From Chroococcus sp. CMT-3BRIN-NPC107 (GTDB taxonomy: Bacteria; Cyanobacteriota; Cyanobacteriia; Cyanobacteriales; Chroococcidiopsidaceae): DNA of 64,000 nucleotides. The notes beneath the pieces are model-generated. The model ran no database searches. It was not told the origin of the DNA and saw only the letters and a program-made list of their open reading frames with translations. The stretch lies in assembly GCA_019359635.1 (NCBI GenBank), contig JAHHGY010000003.1, positions 1 through 64,000 of the forward strand. Reading direction: 5' to 3'. Shown one piece after another: positions 26,767-36,310 of this stretch. How positions within the stretch are numbered: position 1 is the first letter of the stretch; every line of letters begins with the position of its first letter. The position numbers were made by a program, and so were the translations under genes.

Positions 26767-28008
26767 TTATTGCAATACAGTTTTAGATACAATCCGGGTC
26801 TTTTTGCGATCGCTTTCTGACAATTCTTCCCCCGCCTGCAACCTTGTCGCGCTAGTCTGCAATACGGTTGCAGCATTTTTATCTCCCATTTGCAGCGCCG
26901 TTTTCGCCGCCGTTTGCAACAAAGTTGCCGCTCCCGAACGATCGCCTTGTTGCAATTTTGCTTCTGCCATTTGTGTTTGTCGATACTTTGCCAAAGCTAA
27001 AATATTTGTCTGTACTTGAGGATTAATCTGGGGTTGATAGTTGCTGGCGATGTTAGCCTCTACAGAAACGATTTCTGAAAGTAACCCCGATTGATTTTGA
27101 GATGGATCGTCGTAGCGTACCTGCAATTGAGCGATTTCTTGCTTGCCTTGGGGTAGCCTGCCTACATATACATTTGCCAAAACTACGCGGCTGACATCCT
27201 TTGATAAGTCTCCAAGCCTTACCGCCAATCGTCCGTCAGATTCTTCCACACCAGATAATTCAATAGTATCGGGCGCAACTTGAGCAATGGGTTTTAATTC
27301 AGCTAGGCGCACGTTTGCACCTAAAGAAAATAATAAATGAGCATTAGTTAAACCAATTGATTGAATGCTGGTAAATAATTGCCCAAATTCCTCCTCTACG
27401 CGATTGACTTCTTGAATGTAAGACAACTTCCCACCAGCGACATCGGCAATTTTTTCTAAAATGTCTTGATTCCAACGATCGCCAAAGCCTAAAGTATTTA
27501 AAGTTAAATTGTATTCGGCGGCTAGTTGAGCAAAGTTGAGACAACGCCTATCGTCTCCATGTTCGTTCTCGCCGTCAGTTAACAAAAATGCTTGAGAAAT
27601 TGCTTCTTTTTTGCCTTTTCCTAATTCCTCAATCCCCAGCTTCATCCCTTCATCAATTGCCGTACCGCCCTCTGCCTTGAGTTTATTAATTTGAGCCTTG
27701 ATTGCCTCTGGATCGTCTACTATTTGATTAGGTATTAATACTTTGGCACGATGATCGAATACTACTACCGATAAGCGATCGCCATAAGTTAATCTATCCA
27801 CTAACCGATTTGCAGCTTGTTTCACCGTTTCTATTGGTCGCCCCTTCATAGAGCCGCTACGGTCGAGAATTAGGCACAAGTTTAGGGGTACAGTGCGATT
27901 GGTACTAGGAGAAACAGCACTAATTGAAATTGCTAACTGACGCTGGCTATTTAGTTGACTTGCATCTAAGTTGACATCATTTAAAGCTGGCTGTAACAAA
28001 ACCTTCAT
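26767..28008 (-). CDS. von Willebrand factor type A domain protein
   Basis: A 413-residue soluble protein. The VWA domain occupies about 40-220 with a complete MIDAS: ILDRSGSMKGRP (DxSxS), the Thr in GGTAIDEGMK, and the Asp in LTDGENEHGDD. The C-terminal half is a beta-rich domain followed by helices with many Gln and Ala (ILALAKYRQTQMAEAKLQQG). Such proteins bind partners in a metal-dependent manner; cyanobacterial genomes hold several. It is convergent with the zinc-ribbon gene, with 5 bases between stops. No partner ATPase (MoxR type) is nearby. Confidence 0.87.
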   Translation of the reverse strand: MKVLLQPALNDVNLDASQLNSQRQLAISISAVSPSTNRTVPLNLCLILDRSGSMKGRPIETVKQAANRLVDRLTYGDRLSVVVFDHRAKVLIPNQIVDDPEAIKAQINKLKAEGGTAIDEGMKLGIEELGKGKKEAISQAFLLTDGENEHGDDRRCLNFAQLAAEYNLTLNTLGFGDRWNQDILEKIADVAGGKLSYIQEVNRVEEEFGQLFTSIQSIGLTNAHLLFSLGANVRLAELKPIAQVAPDTIELSGVEESDGRLAVRLGDLSKDVSRVVLANVYVGRLPQGKQEIAQLQVRYDDPSQNQSGLLSEIVSVEANIASNYQPQINPQVQTNILALAKYRQTQMAEAKLQQGDRSGAATLLQTAAKTALQMGDKNAATVLQTSATRLQAGEELSESDRKKTRIVSKTVLQ

Positions 28009-28484
28009 AACTGAATCCTAAATATAGCGTGACGAGCTAAGAGATTATCCATGAACATTTTTTCAAGCAACATCAAACCAAATGATTAATTACTATACAT
28101 TTTGCAGTTAGTTATAGTTATTTTTCTGACAAGCTCTCAACTTTTCGATATCTTTAATTAATCTAGTTCAATTCTTTACTAAAGGTTAGCAATTTTACCT
28201 ATACAACTGCGCTAAAAGTTGTTCAACTTATTACTTTAGGTATAACTTTTATTTTTCAAATGACTTTAATCAACGGCGCTATAGAGATTGTATTTGATTT
28301 ATAAATATCTTTTGTAAGGGTGTAAGACTTTGCGCCCTCACCACCCTCACAACTAACCTAAGATGGTTACAGCAAACCCTAAATATTTTACCAGTACAAA
28401 TAGCTACACATTTTTTAGCTTGCGTAAGTTTTTTACTTAAAATTGAGGTATTACCTAAATCGTAGTCATTTAACATCTGACTAT
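28009..28484. other. Intergenic region without recognised genes
   Basis: This AT-rich 476-bp stretch between the VWA gene and the MITE-like element has no convincing gene. A 70-codon open frame on the minus strand (28279-28491) has no start signal or family pattern and runs into the element's target site. The upstream part must hold the promoter of the VWA gene. Confidence 0.4.
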
Positions 28485-28597
28485 CGTTCAAGGCGTTGCT
28501 GAAAGTGGGATGATTTTCAATGGTTGGTTGACGAAAAAGACAGACTTTCTAGTTTCACCTTCTTTATCCTATTACCAATTGGGCAACGCCTCGTTCA
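28485..28597. mobile_element. MITE-like element with 9-bp terminal inverted repeats and 6-bp target duplication
   Basis: AGGCGTTGC (28491-28499) and its exact reverse complement GCAACGCCT (28583-28591) bound a 101-bp segment without coding capacity. Directly outside both ends is CGTTCA (28485-28490 and 28592-28597), a perfect direct repeat as expected from target-site duplication. The size, ends and duplication fit a miniature inverted-repeat element moved by a transposase encoded elsewhere. It lies 271 bases ahead of clpR. Confidence 0.78.
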
Positions 28598-28861
28598 AAA
28601 AATAACAAGCATACTCAAAAGCCTTGCTCTAACTCTAATAGGATGAAACATTATTCTGAAATCTGTTTAAATGATCGCTGACCGCTCATTGCTAGAAGCA
28701 AAACTAAAGGTGAAAATGTTGGTAGCAAAACTCGATCGCCGATTAGATAATTTCTCTACAAAAATAGCGATCGTGTAGTTTAGCTAGGAATCCGTACCTC
28801 TAATAACCCTAGCCTCGCGCTAGTATTACAAATATTGGTATTATTTCAGGCATTAGTTGCT

Positions 28862-29548
28862 ATGACACAAGTAAAGGCTGTCCAAGCCCCTTATTCGGGC
28901 GATTCTTCCTACCGAACACCGCCACCGGATCTACCCTCGTTACTTTTAAAAGAACGAATTGTTTATTTGGGATTACCTTTAGTGTCACCGGATGAATATA
29001 AACAGCAACTCGGCGTAGATGTAACCGAGCTAATTATTGCTCAACTACTTTACTTGCAGTACGACGACCCAGAAAAACCTATTTATATTTACATCAACTC
29101 TACCGGAACTTCTTGGTACGGTGGCGATGCCATTGGTGCAGAAACCGAAGCTTTCGCTATTTGCGACACCCTCAACTATATCAAACCCCCTGTTCATACT
29201 ATCTGTATTGGACAGGCAATGGGTACAGCAGCCATGATTCTCTCGGCAGGAACTAAAGGCTTTAGAGCAAGTTTACCCAACGCTACTATTGTCCTCCACC
29301 AAGCCCGCCGTCGCGCTCCTTACAGCCAAGCTACCGATATCCAAATCCAAGCAAAAGAAGTTTTGGTCAACAAAGAGATTATCTTAGATATTCTTGCGGC
29401 TAATACCAGTCAGCAAAAACAAAAAATTGCTAAAGACATGGATCGGATGTATTACATGACCCCTCACCAAGCCAAAGAATACGGCTTGATTGACAAAGTT
29501 TTGGAAAGTGCTAAAGACCTGCCTCAACCCTTAGCTGTTGCTCGATAA
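28862..29548 (+). CDS. clpR: ClpR, catalytically inactive Clp protease subunit
   Basis: A 228-residue ClpP-fold protein. The position of the nucleophilic serine is occupied by Gly121 ([12 protein letters not shown], against [11 protein letters not shown] in ClpP3 next door), and the following histidine remains in IVLHQARRR. Loss of the Ser with retained fold is the definition of cyanobacterial and plastid ClpR, which forms mixed rings with ClpP3 that work with the ClpC chaperone and are essential in Synechococcus. The ATG at 28862 is preferred over the TTG at 28835. The clpP3 gene follows after 32 bases, the usual operon. Confidence 0.94.
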   Translation: MTQVKAVQAPYSGDSSYRTPPPDLPSLLLKERIVYLGLPLVSPDEYKQQLGVDVTELIIAQLLYLQYDDPEKPIYIYINSTGTSWYGGDAIGAETEAFAICDTLNYIKPPVHTICIGQAMGTAAMILSAGTKGFRASLPNATIVLHQARRRAPYSQATDIQIQAKEVLVNKEIILDILAANTSQQKQKIAKDMDRMYYMTPHQAKEYGLIDKVLESAKDLPQPLAVAR

Positions 29549-29580
29549 TCTTTAATCATCCCCTTCTTGGAGAATTTATT

Positions 29581-30174
29581 ATGCCTATTGGAATTCCTAG
29601 AGTACCCCATCGTTTTCCAGGTGAGCCTTACACTCAATGGATTAACATTTACGAACGCCTTTCTTTAGAAAGAATTATCTTTTTAAGTGGAGAAGTTACT
29701 GATGGAATGGCAAACTCTATTATTGCCAGACTGCTGTATCTAGATTCTGAAGATCAAAGCAAAGATATTTATATCTACATCAACTCTCCTGGTGGTTCCG
29801 TTACCGCAGGCTTGGCAATTTATGACACCATGCAGCACATCAAATCAAATATTGTCACGATTTGTGTAGGTATGGCGGCATCTATGGGTTCATTTCTGCT
29901 GGCGGCGGGTACTAAGGGCAAGCGTTTGGCATTGCCTCACGCTCGGATTATGATCCACCAACCCGCCGGGGGCGCTCAAGGTCAAGCTACAGATATCGAA
30001 ATTGAAGCGCGAGAAATTCTTAGGTTGCGCCATCAACTCAATCAAATGTTGGCAGATAGAACCAGCCAGCCTTTAGAAAAAATTGAGAAAGATACAGACC
30101 GCGACTACTTTATGTCGTCGGCGGAAGCTAAAGAATACGGTTTAATTGACCGAGTAATTGAAGAACGCTCGTAA
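29581..30174 (+). CDS. clpP3: ATP-dependent Clp protease proteolytic subunit ClpP3
   Basis: A 197-residue serine protease subunit with Ser101 ([14 protein letters not shown]), His126 ([10 protein letters not shown]) and the acidic [14 protein letters not shown] segment that supplies the third catalytic residue. GGAG precedes the ATG by 8 bases. Paired with clpR immediately upstream it should form the ClpP3/R core that degrades proteins unfolded by ClpC/ClpS. A strong hairpin follows the stop. Confidence 0.95.
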   Translation: MPIGIPRVPHRFPGEPYTQWINIYERLSLERIIFLSGEVTDGMANSIIARLLYLDSEDQSKDIYIYINSPGGSVTAGLAIYDTMQHIKSNIVTICVGMAASMGSFLLAAGTKGKRLALPHARIMIHQPAGGAQGQATDIEIEAREILRLRHQLNQMLADRTSQPLEKIEKDTDRDYFMSSAEAKEYGLIDRVIEERS

Positions 30175-30180
30175 TTTTAT

Positions 30181-30208
30181 TAGCCTTTAGAGTTAAATCT
30201 AAAGGCTA
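30181..30208 (+). terminator. 11-bp perfect hairpin after clpP3
   Basis: TAGCCTTTAGA (30181-30191) pairs perfectly with TCTAAAGGCTA (30198-30208) around a six-base loop. Only a short T-run follows (ATTCAAC), so it may be a weak terminator or a 3'-end stabiliser between clpP3 and the J-domain gene. Confidence 0.6.
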
Positions 30209-30226
30209 TTCAACATTTAACCACCT

Positions 30227-30787
30227 ATGGATATTGCCGCTTGTTATCGCTTGTTAGAATTACCACCTTTAGCGACGCTAGCAGAAATTAAAGCGTCCTA
30301 CCGACGACTGGCACGGCAATATCATCCTGATATCAATCCGGGCGATCGCACGGCTGAGGAAAAATTTATCGCTCTAACGGCGGCTTATGAAGTTTTAATC
30401 GAGTCGGTACAACTTTTGCCACCCGTAGAAATAACTCCACTAAAGCCAAAAATCAAAGTAACGCGCCCCACATCGCCGCCCCTATCTGCCGCCGAACAAA
30501 AGCTAAAAAATGATTATTATCAACAATTACAGGAGTTGTGGAAGTACCAAAAATTTCCCAGCGCGATCGCCTTATCAGAAGCTTTAGCGCGACGTTTGCC
30601 CTACGACAAAGAAATCAAATCTTGGCAAGCAATTTGTTACCAGCGTTGGGGAAGCAATCTAATTATCCAAAAGCAGCCAGACAAAGCGAGAATCTTTCTA
30701 AAAGAAGCCTTAAAAACCGATCCCCATAATCGTCAGTTGTGGTTAGAGGTAGAGCAAGAATTTCGACGACTAGAAAAAATTTGGTAA
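30227..30787 (+). CDS. J-domain (DnaJ-like) protein with TPR-like C terminus
   Basis: A 186-residue protein whose first 65 residues are a J domain, with the essential HPD motif in QYHPDINPGDRTAEEKF. It has no zinc-finger or substrate-binding DnaJ domains. The C-terminal half (LWKYQKFPSAIALSEALARR, KPDKARIFLKEALKTDP) looks like two or three TPR helices. It would recruit an Hsp70 (DnaK) to a specific client. It follows clpR-clpP3 on the same strand, so proteostasis genes are grouped. Confidence 0.85.
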   Translation: MDIAACYRLLELPPLATLAEIKASYRRLARQYHPDINPGDRTAEEKFIALTAAYEVLIESVQLLPPVEITPLKPKIKVTRPTSPPLSAAEQKLKNDYYQQLQELWKYQKFPSAIALSEALARRLPYDKEIKSWQAICYQRWGSNLIIQKQPDKARIFLKEALKTDPHNRQLWLEVEQEFRRLEKIW

Positions 30788-30814
30788 ATTCCCCACTACC
30801 CATTATTCATTCTG

Positions 30815-31075
30815 ATGCCTCAGCCCGCAATTACTGTTACTGTCAAACTCTTTGCCGCCTATCAAGAGGCTTATCAACAATCGGAATTAGTATTACAATT
30901 TCCTCCCCAAACTCCGGCGATCGCAGTTTTAAAATACCTAATTTCTCAGCATCCCGAACTTGAAAAATGGCAAGAAATTACTCGCTTTGGTGTTAACTTG
31001 CAGTTTGTCTCACCCGATACTTTTTTAGTTGATGGAGATGAAATAGTTTTAATTCCACCAGTTAGCGGCGGGTAA
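30815..31075 (+). CDS. moaD: MoaD/ThiS family sulfur-carrier protein
   Basis: An 86-residue beta-grasp protein with the C-terminal Gly-Gly (IPPVSGG) that is adenylated and thiocarboxylated in this family, and the LFAAYQEA start typical of MoaD, the small subunit of molybdopterin synthase. The neighbours do not include moaE or moeB, so the cofactor pathway assignment rests on similarity to MoaD; another sulfur-carrier role cannot be excluded. It lies 27 bases after the J-domain gene on the same strand. Confidence 0.8.
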   Translation: MPQPAITVTVKLFAAYQEAYQQSELVLQFPPQTPAIAVLKYLISQHPELEKWQEITRFGVNLQFVSPDTFLVDGDEIVLIPPVSGG

Positions 31076-31148
31076 GGGAAAATTAGTCGCTAATGTTGAA
31101 TAATTGTGAAGAAAAAGTTACAGTAAATAACGGTTTACACAAAAAACT

Positions 31149-31610
31149 ATGGATTGCAGCAATATACAATTTTGCGATCGCAAATCTATTATCGATCTTA
31201 GCCAGTTGCAAGCGCTATTTAGATTAGGAGCGTTTTGGGCAACAGAGCGAAAAATTGAAGACTTAAATATTGCTATTGAAAACAGCGAACCAGTAATTAG
31301 TGTTTGGGATAATCAAAAGTTAATTGGTTTCGCCCGTGCCACTTCTGACGGCATTTACCGCGCTACAATCTGGGACGTGGTGATCGATCCACAATATCGG
31401 GGTGCAGGGTTGGGACGCAAGTTAGTAGAAACAGTTTTGAGTCATCCCCGCATGAACCGAGTAGAGCGAGTATACCTAACTACAACTCATCAACAAAGCT
31501 TTTATGAAAGAATCGGCTTTGAAGCTAATTCCAGCACTACAATGGTACTCTACAATCAGCCTATAGCTAAAGTTCAGGCTCTAGAAGCGCAGTATCAGGA
31601 GTTAACTTAG
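31149..31610 (+). CDS. GNAT family N-acetyltransferase, Ycf52-like
   Basis: A 153-residue GNAT protein. The acetyl-CoA binding motif is PQYRGAGLGRKLVE (Q/RxxGxG/A), and the final strand region reads YERIGFEANSSTTMVLY. The block [20 protein letters not shown] is the same signature as in the second GNAT at 35354-35887 and in plastid Ycf52/plant serotonin-N-acetyltransferase-like (NSI) proteins. Its last 44 bases overlap, tail to tail, the histidine kinase gene. The substrate is not known; plant relatives acetylate chloroplast proteins. Confidence 0.85.
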   Translation: MDCSNIQFCDRKSIIDLSQLQALFRLGAFWATERKIEDLNIAIENSEPVISVWDNQKLIGFARATSDGIYRATIWDVVIDPQYRGAGLGRKLVETVLSHPRMNRVERVYLTTTHQQSFYERIGFEANSSTTMVLYNQPIAKVQALEAQYQELT

Positions 31611-32508
31611 GGATAGAAATAAGCATTCGTGTTGTTGGCGACTTCGGGCTATTTGTAGGCGCTGGCAAAATTTCTAATTTGCCCTGCATAACTTCCAACA
31701 AAGTTTGCGCCAGCAATAATACCAATCCTGGCGAAGTTGTATTGAGAGCAGCCTTTGTTGAGCCGTTAGTGTCTTTAGAAGTTGATATTAGTAAAGAGCG
31801 ATCGCTTCTTCGCAGCAAATCGACAGGATCGTTCCAGGTACTAGCGGCTAGAGGTACATCTAGGCAAATATAAATAAACTTACTTTCCGGTATCAACTGC
31901 ACCGATAAAGCAAAAATTTCGCCATCTTCTACATAAAACATGGCTGCATCAATCAGATTAAGTATAATTTGCCGCAGCCACTGAGGATCGGCTAAAACGT
32001 AAATTTCGGGAGGAGGGGGAGTTAGTTTTAGCTGATGGCGACGATTTGCCACCACCATTCGCGTAATATTGCAAACTTCTTCTAGAACAAAACTTAATTG
32101 TAGAGGCTGAATTTCTAACTTATTTGTACCATGCTCGATTCTGGCAACATTAAGAACTTCATCGAGCAATTTAACTAATTGTAAAGCTGCTTCATGGGCT
32201 TGGGCAACAAAGTTGCGCTCTTCGGTCAGATCGTCGCACAAATCGGACAAAATCAACTGATGCAAACCAATAATATTACTTAAAGGCGATCGCAGTTCGT
32301 GGGAAGTACGCGCCAAAAAGCCCCCCTTAAATTGGCTCATTTGGTGTGCCATCAAGTAAGCGAGTTGGGATTGCTGCAAAACTCCATCCGACGACGGTGG
32401 TAGCGGCGTAGCTTGTGCCGCCGTAGAGAGTTTTGGCAGTTTTAACCAATGACTTGCTAACCCAACTCCCAACCCCGTCGCCAAATATACCCAGTTAGTC
32501 CAATCCAT
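31567..32508 (-). CDS. Sensor histidine kinase-like protein with degenerate ATP-binding domain
   Basis: A 313-residue protein with one N-terminal membrane helix, no periplasmic sensor domain, and a dimerisation/phospho-acceptor helix pair containing the H-box RTSHELRSPLSNIIGLHQLI. The catalytic domain starts normally (PQWLRQIILNL), but the N-box Asn is replaced (LIDAAMFYVEDG), no DxGxG motif is visible where expected (CLDVPLAASTW), and the second glycine box is only SPGLVLLLAQ. ATP binding is therefore doubtful, though the phospho-acceptor His is intact. It is the last gene of the tic22-prmC-tsaC unit (15-base gap to tsaC). Confidence 0.78.
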   Translation of the reverse strand: MDWTNWVYLATGLGVGLASHWLKLPKLSTAAQATPLPPSSDGVLQQSQLAYLMAHQMSQFKGGFLARTSHELRSPLSNIIGLHQLILSDLCDDLTEERNFVAQAHEAALQLVKLLDEVLNVARIEHGTNKLEIQPLQLSFVLEEVCNITRMVVANRRHQLKLTPPPPEIYVLADPQWLRQIILNLIDAAMFYVEDGEIFALSVQLIPESKFIYICLDVPLAASTWNDPVDLLRRSDRSLLISTSKDTNGSTKAALNTTSPGLVLLLAQTLLEVMQGKLEILPAPTNSPKSPTTRMLISIPKLTPDTALLEPEL

Positions 32509-32523
32509 AATTAATTGCGTAAA

Positions 32524-33111
32524 TCAAGACTCTAACTTAACCGCTCCCAAGCGTAAAATCTGCCAATTGTTATCAATCCACTTAATAACTGTCGATGGTA
32601 TAGCACTGGCTAAATCTTCTGTACCTGCTGTAGGTACTAAAGTTAAAACATCAGGGAACTCTGCATCAATTTCTCTCATAGTTTGCAATGGTGGTTTACC
32701 CGACTTATTGGCGCTAGTAGTAGCCAGCGCGCCAGTACGAGACAAAATAGCGCGAGCAGTAGCATGATTTGGCACTCGTAACCCTACGGTAGTAGAACTT
32801 GCTAAGTTGATTTCTCTAGGTACGCGATCGCTTGCAGGCAGCACCATAGTTATAGCACCAGGCCAATAAGTTGCAGCCATTTGTTGCCAAATTAACAATT
32901 CTTCAGCACTACCAGCCACAAAAGCCCATAAATCGGTAGCACAGGCAGCCATCAAAATTAGTGGTTTATCTTGACTGCGCTGTTTGGCTGTAAAAATTAG
33001 CGGTGCTTTTTGCGGTAAAGCTGCCAAAGCCGGAACCGTATCGGTGGGAAAACTAATTAACTTACCAGAGAGAACTCCCTCTACCAATTCTGGCAACGTT
33101 CCTTGAGTCAT
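32524..33111 (-). CDS. tsaC: L-threonylcarbamoyladenylate synthase (TsaC/Sua5/YwlC type)
   Basis: The enzyme makes threonylcarbamoyl-AMP from Thr, bicarbonate and ATP, the first step of the t6A37 modification of ANN-decoding tRNAs. The 195-residue product has the YrdC core: LISFPTDTVPALAAL, the KQRSQDKPLILMAA motif that binds substrate, and LATTSANKSGKPPL. It lacks the extra Sua5 C-terminal domain. prmC is 19 bases upstream on the same strand, a common pairing of translation-related genes. The next pathway enzyme, tsaD, is 4 kb away in this window. Confidence 0.92.
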   Translation of the reverse strand: MTQGTLPELVEGVLSGKLISFPTDTVPALAALPQKAPLIFTAKQRSQDKPLILMAACATDLWAFVAGSAEELLIWQQMAATYWPGAITMVLPASDRVPREINLASSTTVGLRVPNHATARAILSRTGALATTSANKSGKPPLQTMREIDAEFPDVLTLVPTAGTEDLASAIPSTVIKWIDNNWQILRLGAVKLES

Positions 33112-33130
33112 TATTGGTTTGAGTAACGAT

Positions 33131-34045
33131 TTAACTATTTTTTAGCAGGGCGAGAACAAAACGTTCAATGCCAGCCAAATCAGGATAAATTGAAATATTA
33201 GTATAACTAGGGTGACTTTGCAGCAATGAAGCGACAACTTCTGCTTGTCCCGCCATCATTTCTACCAACCAAATCCCCCCAGGTTGCAAATAATCGGGCC
33301 CTGTTTCGACCAAATAACGCAAGCAATCTAAACCATCATCGCCGCCATCTAGAGCAAGCTTTGGCTCGTGGTGGGCAACTTCTGGCTGTAGCTGCGCTAC
33401 GGAGGCGCTAGGAATATAAGGAGGATTGGACACCATAGCGCTTAATTTACCTTTGTAGCGCTCTAGGGGCTGCCACCAAGAACCTTGATAAAACTCAATG
33501 CGATCGCCAAAACCTAAGCTTTGAGCATTAGCAACAGCGATCGCCATAGCCTGAGCGCTACAATCGACGGCGTGGATTTTTGCTAGGGGAAATACTTGTG
33601 CAAGGGCGATCGCAATTGCGCCACTCCCGGTTCCTAAGTCTACCCAATGTCCTCTGTCTATGAACACCGACGGGTTATTTTTCGCTGCCATTACCGCCAA
33701 ATCGATTATTTGTTCTGTTTCTGGGCGGGGAATTAATACTGCTGGAGAAACTGCCAACTTAAAGTTTCGCCAAAACACAACTCCAGCAATATACTGAACT
33801 GGCAAACGTTCTTCTAGCCGTCTTTGCCACAATCGGTCTAAGTCTTTAATATCTAGCCGTAGGGGAATTTGGGGCAAGTTGCGAAAAGACTCTAAATGTA
33901 GAGTTAAGCGTTCTAGTCCCGCTACTTCTTGCAACAACCAGTCTAATTCCCTGGGGGAAACTTTAGCTGCAATTGCAGCTTTTTGGGCTGCGTTGCGCCA
34001 GTGCCAAAGTTCTTCCCCCGAAACTACCCACCGCAATAGATTCAT
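33131..34045 (-). CDS. prmC: Peptide chain release factor N5-glutamine methyltransferase
   Basis: PrmC methylates the Gln of the GGQ motif in release factors RF1/RF2. The 304-residue product has a helical N-terminal domain (1-90), then the SAM-binding WVDLGTGSGAIAIALAQVFP and the catalytic NPPY in MVSNPPYIPSASVAQL. The ATG at 34045 is used; a TTG one codon earlier is also in frame. It begins 9 bases after the Tic22 gene stop. Confidence 0.93.
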   Translation of the reverse strand: MNLLRWVVSGEELWHWRNAAQKAAIAAKVSPRELDWLLQEVAGLERLTLHLESFRNLPQIPLRLDIKDLDRLWQRRLEERLPVQYIAGVVFWRNFKLAVSPAVLIPRPETEQIIDLAVMAAKNNPSVFIDRGHWVDLGTGSGAIAIALAQVFPLAKIHAVDCSAQAMAIAVANAQSLGFGDRIEFYQGSWWQPLERYKGKLSAMVSNPPYIPSASVAQLQPEVAHHEPKLALDGGDDGLDCLRYLVETGPDYLQPGGIWLVEMMAGQAEVVASLLQSHPSYTNISIYPDLAGIERFVLALLKNS

Positions 34046-34053
34046 CAATCAGC

Positions 34054-34815
34054 TTATTTTTTGCGTGGTTGCGCTGCAGGTTGGAGGCTGCGAACAAAGT
34101 CTATTGATTCTTTTGGTGGCACTAACATAATTTGATTTAGCTGGTTATCGTTGCGACTTTGCATAGTCTCAATTACGCCTTCTAAATTCACTACTTGAAT
34201 CTCAACTGTTGAAGCTAAGTCTGGTTGTTGTTTTTTAAAGCGCTCTAACATTGATTGCAATTCTTCTTTATTGAAAAAGAAAGGAATTACTTGTTGGTCG
34301 GCTTGTTTAACTGTTAAGTAGCCTTTCTCTTTGCCAGCTTTAGCTACGAATAGCGGCGTTCCCTGAAACTTTTTCTCATCTTGACCTGATTGCTTAAGCA
34401 ATGCCATTGCCGCATCTACTTGCTGCTTTGCGGGTACGTAAGCAAAGTCTAAGGCGTTGGGCTTGTTTCCACTAGCTTGGTCTAACTTGTATACTTCTCC
34501 TAAAGATACAGGAACTACCCGCACGGTCTTAGCGAGTTCTGGGTTTTTGGTTTTGAGTTGATTTACAAACGCTACCGCATCGCGTTGATTGATAAATACC
34601 CCCGCAACTCCTCCTTGTTTTTGGTTGTCGCTATTAGACGCAACTAGCGGCGCTCCTTTAGCATCGGTGATCGTAAATACAGGTACAGACCCTAGCTTTT
34701 GAACTATTTGCTCTTGAGGTATAGCGATCGCGCTTAGGGTTGTAAAAATTGCCGATCCAACAATGGCACTGCTAACTATTCCTAATTTTGCGCCTAAGCT
34801 AAACATTGATTTCAT
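34054..34815 (-). CDS. tic22: Tic22 family protein
   Basis: A 253-residue exported protein with signal-like N terminus (FSLGAKLGIVSSAIVGSAIF) and the Tic22 fold: two similar halves, each starting with a conserved strand (SVPVFTITDAKGAPLV; TPLFVAKAGKEKGYL) followed by VFINQRDAVAFVNQLKTKNP and its counterpart FFFNKEELQSMLERFKKQQP. In plants Tic22 shuttles preproteins between the chloroplast envelopes; the cyanobacterial homologue is periplasmic and is needed for outer-membrane integrity. The ATG at 34815 has GGAG six bases upstream, which decides against the longer frame at 34854. First gene of the tic22-prmC-tsaC-kinase unit. Confidence 0.9.
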   Translation of the reverse strand: MKSMFSLGAKLGIVSSAIVGSAIFTTLSAIAIPQEQIVQKLGSVPVFTITDAKGAPLVASNSDNQKQGGVAGVFINQRDAVAFVNQLKTKNPELAKTVRVVPVSLGEVYKLDQASGNKPNALDFAYVPAKQQVDAAMALLKQSGQDEKKFQGTPLFVAKAGKEKGYLTVKQADQQVIPFFFNKEELQSMLERFKKQQPDLASTVEIQVVNLEGVIETMQSRNDNQLNQIMLVPPKESIDFVRSLQPAAQPRKK

Positions 34816-35186
34816 GAATACTCCTGGCATGATTAGCCAATTATTTTGAGTCAAACGGTTATATCTTACTTATTATTCGTTCGATGTGATGGGGAGGAAC
34901 AATTTATGTGAGTTATTTTATCGTTCATTTTTCTTTTTGCCTGCTCAATATAATTTTATTTATATTGAGCCATTGATAAATTGCGACAATTTTTTGGCAA
35001 AATTACTAATCACCGATAATCAACTCTTATTTTTATCGACTATAAGCGATAAAGATCGTTCCCGCTTAATACTATTTGAATAAGTGGATAAAGCTTCGGC
35101 AATTTTTTATTGCCAATCTTCAGATTCTAGCTACTTTAGTTAGCACTAAAAATGTTGCTCAACTGTGAGTATTTGTTACATTGATA

Positions 35187-35260
35187 TCGGGATGACAGGA
35201 TTTGAACCTGCGACATCCTGCTCCCAAAGCAGGCGCGCTACCAAGCTGCGCTACATCCCG
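35187..35260 (-). tRNA. trnP-UGG: tRNA-Pro (anticodon TGG)
   Basis: The minus strand folds into a cloverleaf. Acceptor arm CGGGATG pairs with CATCCCG, the D arm is GCGC...GCGC, and anticodon stem CCTGC/GCAGG carries loop TTTGGGA with anticodon TGG. The T arm is GCAGG-TTCAAAT-CCTGT and the discriminator is A. CCA is not encoded. Confidence 0.95.
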
Positions 35261-35353
35261 GATGTGATTGTTTATCGTACATTAACCTAACACAGAATTA
35301 CAATTTATAACAAATAATTGGTTTCTTGTACCAAGCAATACATAAAATTTGCT

Positions 35354-36310
<957 letters not shown>

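Noticed and set aside
28279-28491. 70-codon minus-strand frame upstream of clpR
   Set aside because: No ribosome site, no family pattern, and it starts at the edge of the MITE-like element.
34886-35083. 65-codon plus-strand frame between tic22 and tRNA-Pro
   Set aside because: AT-rich chance frame with Phe/Ile/Leu-heavy composition and no conserved pattern.
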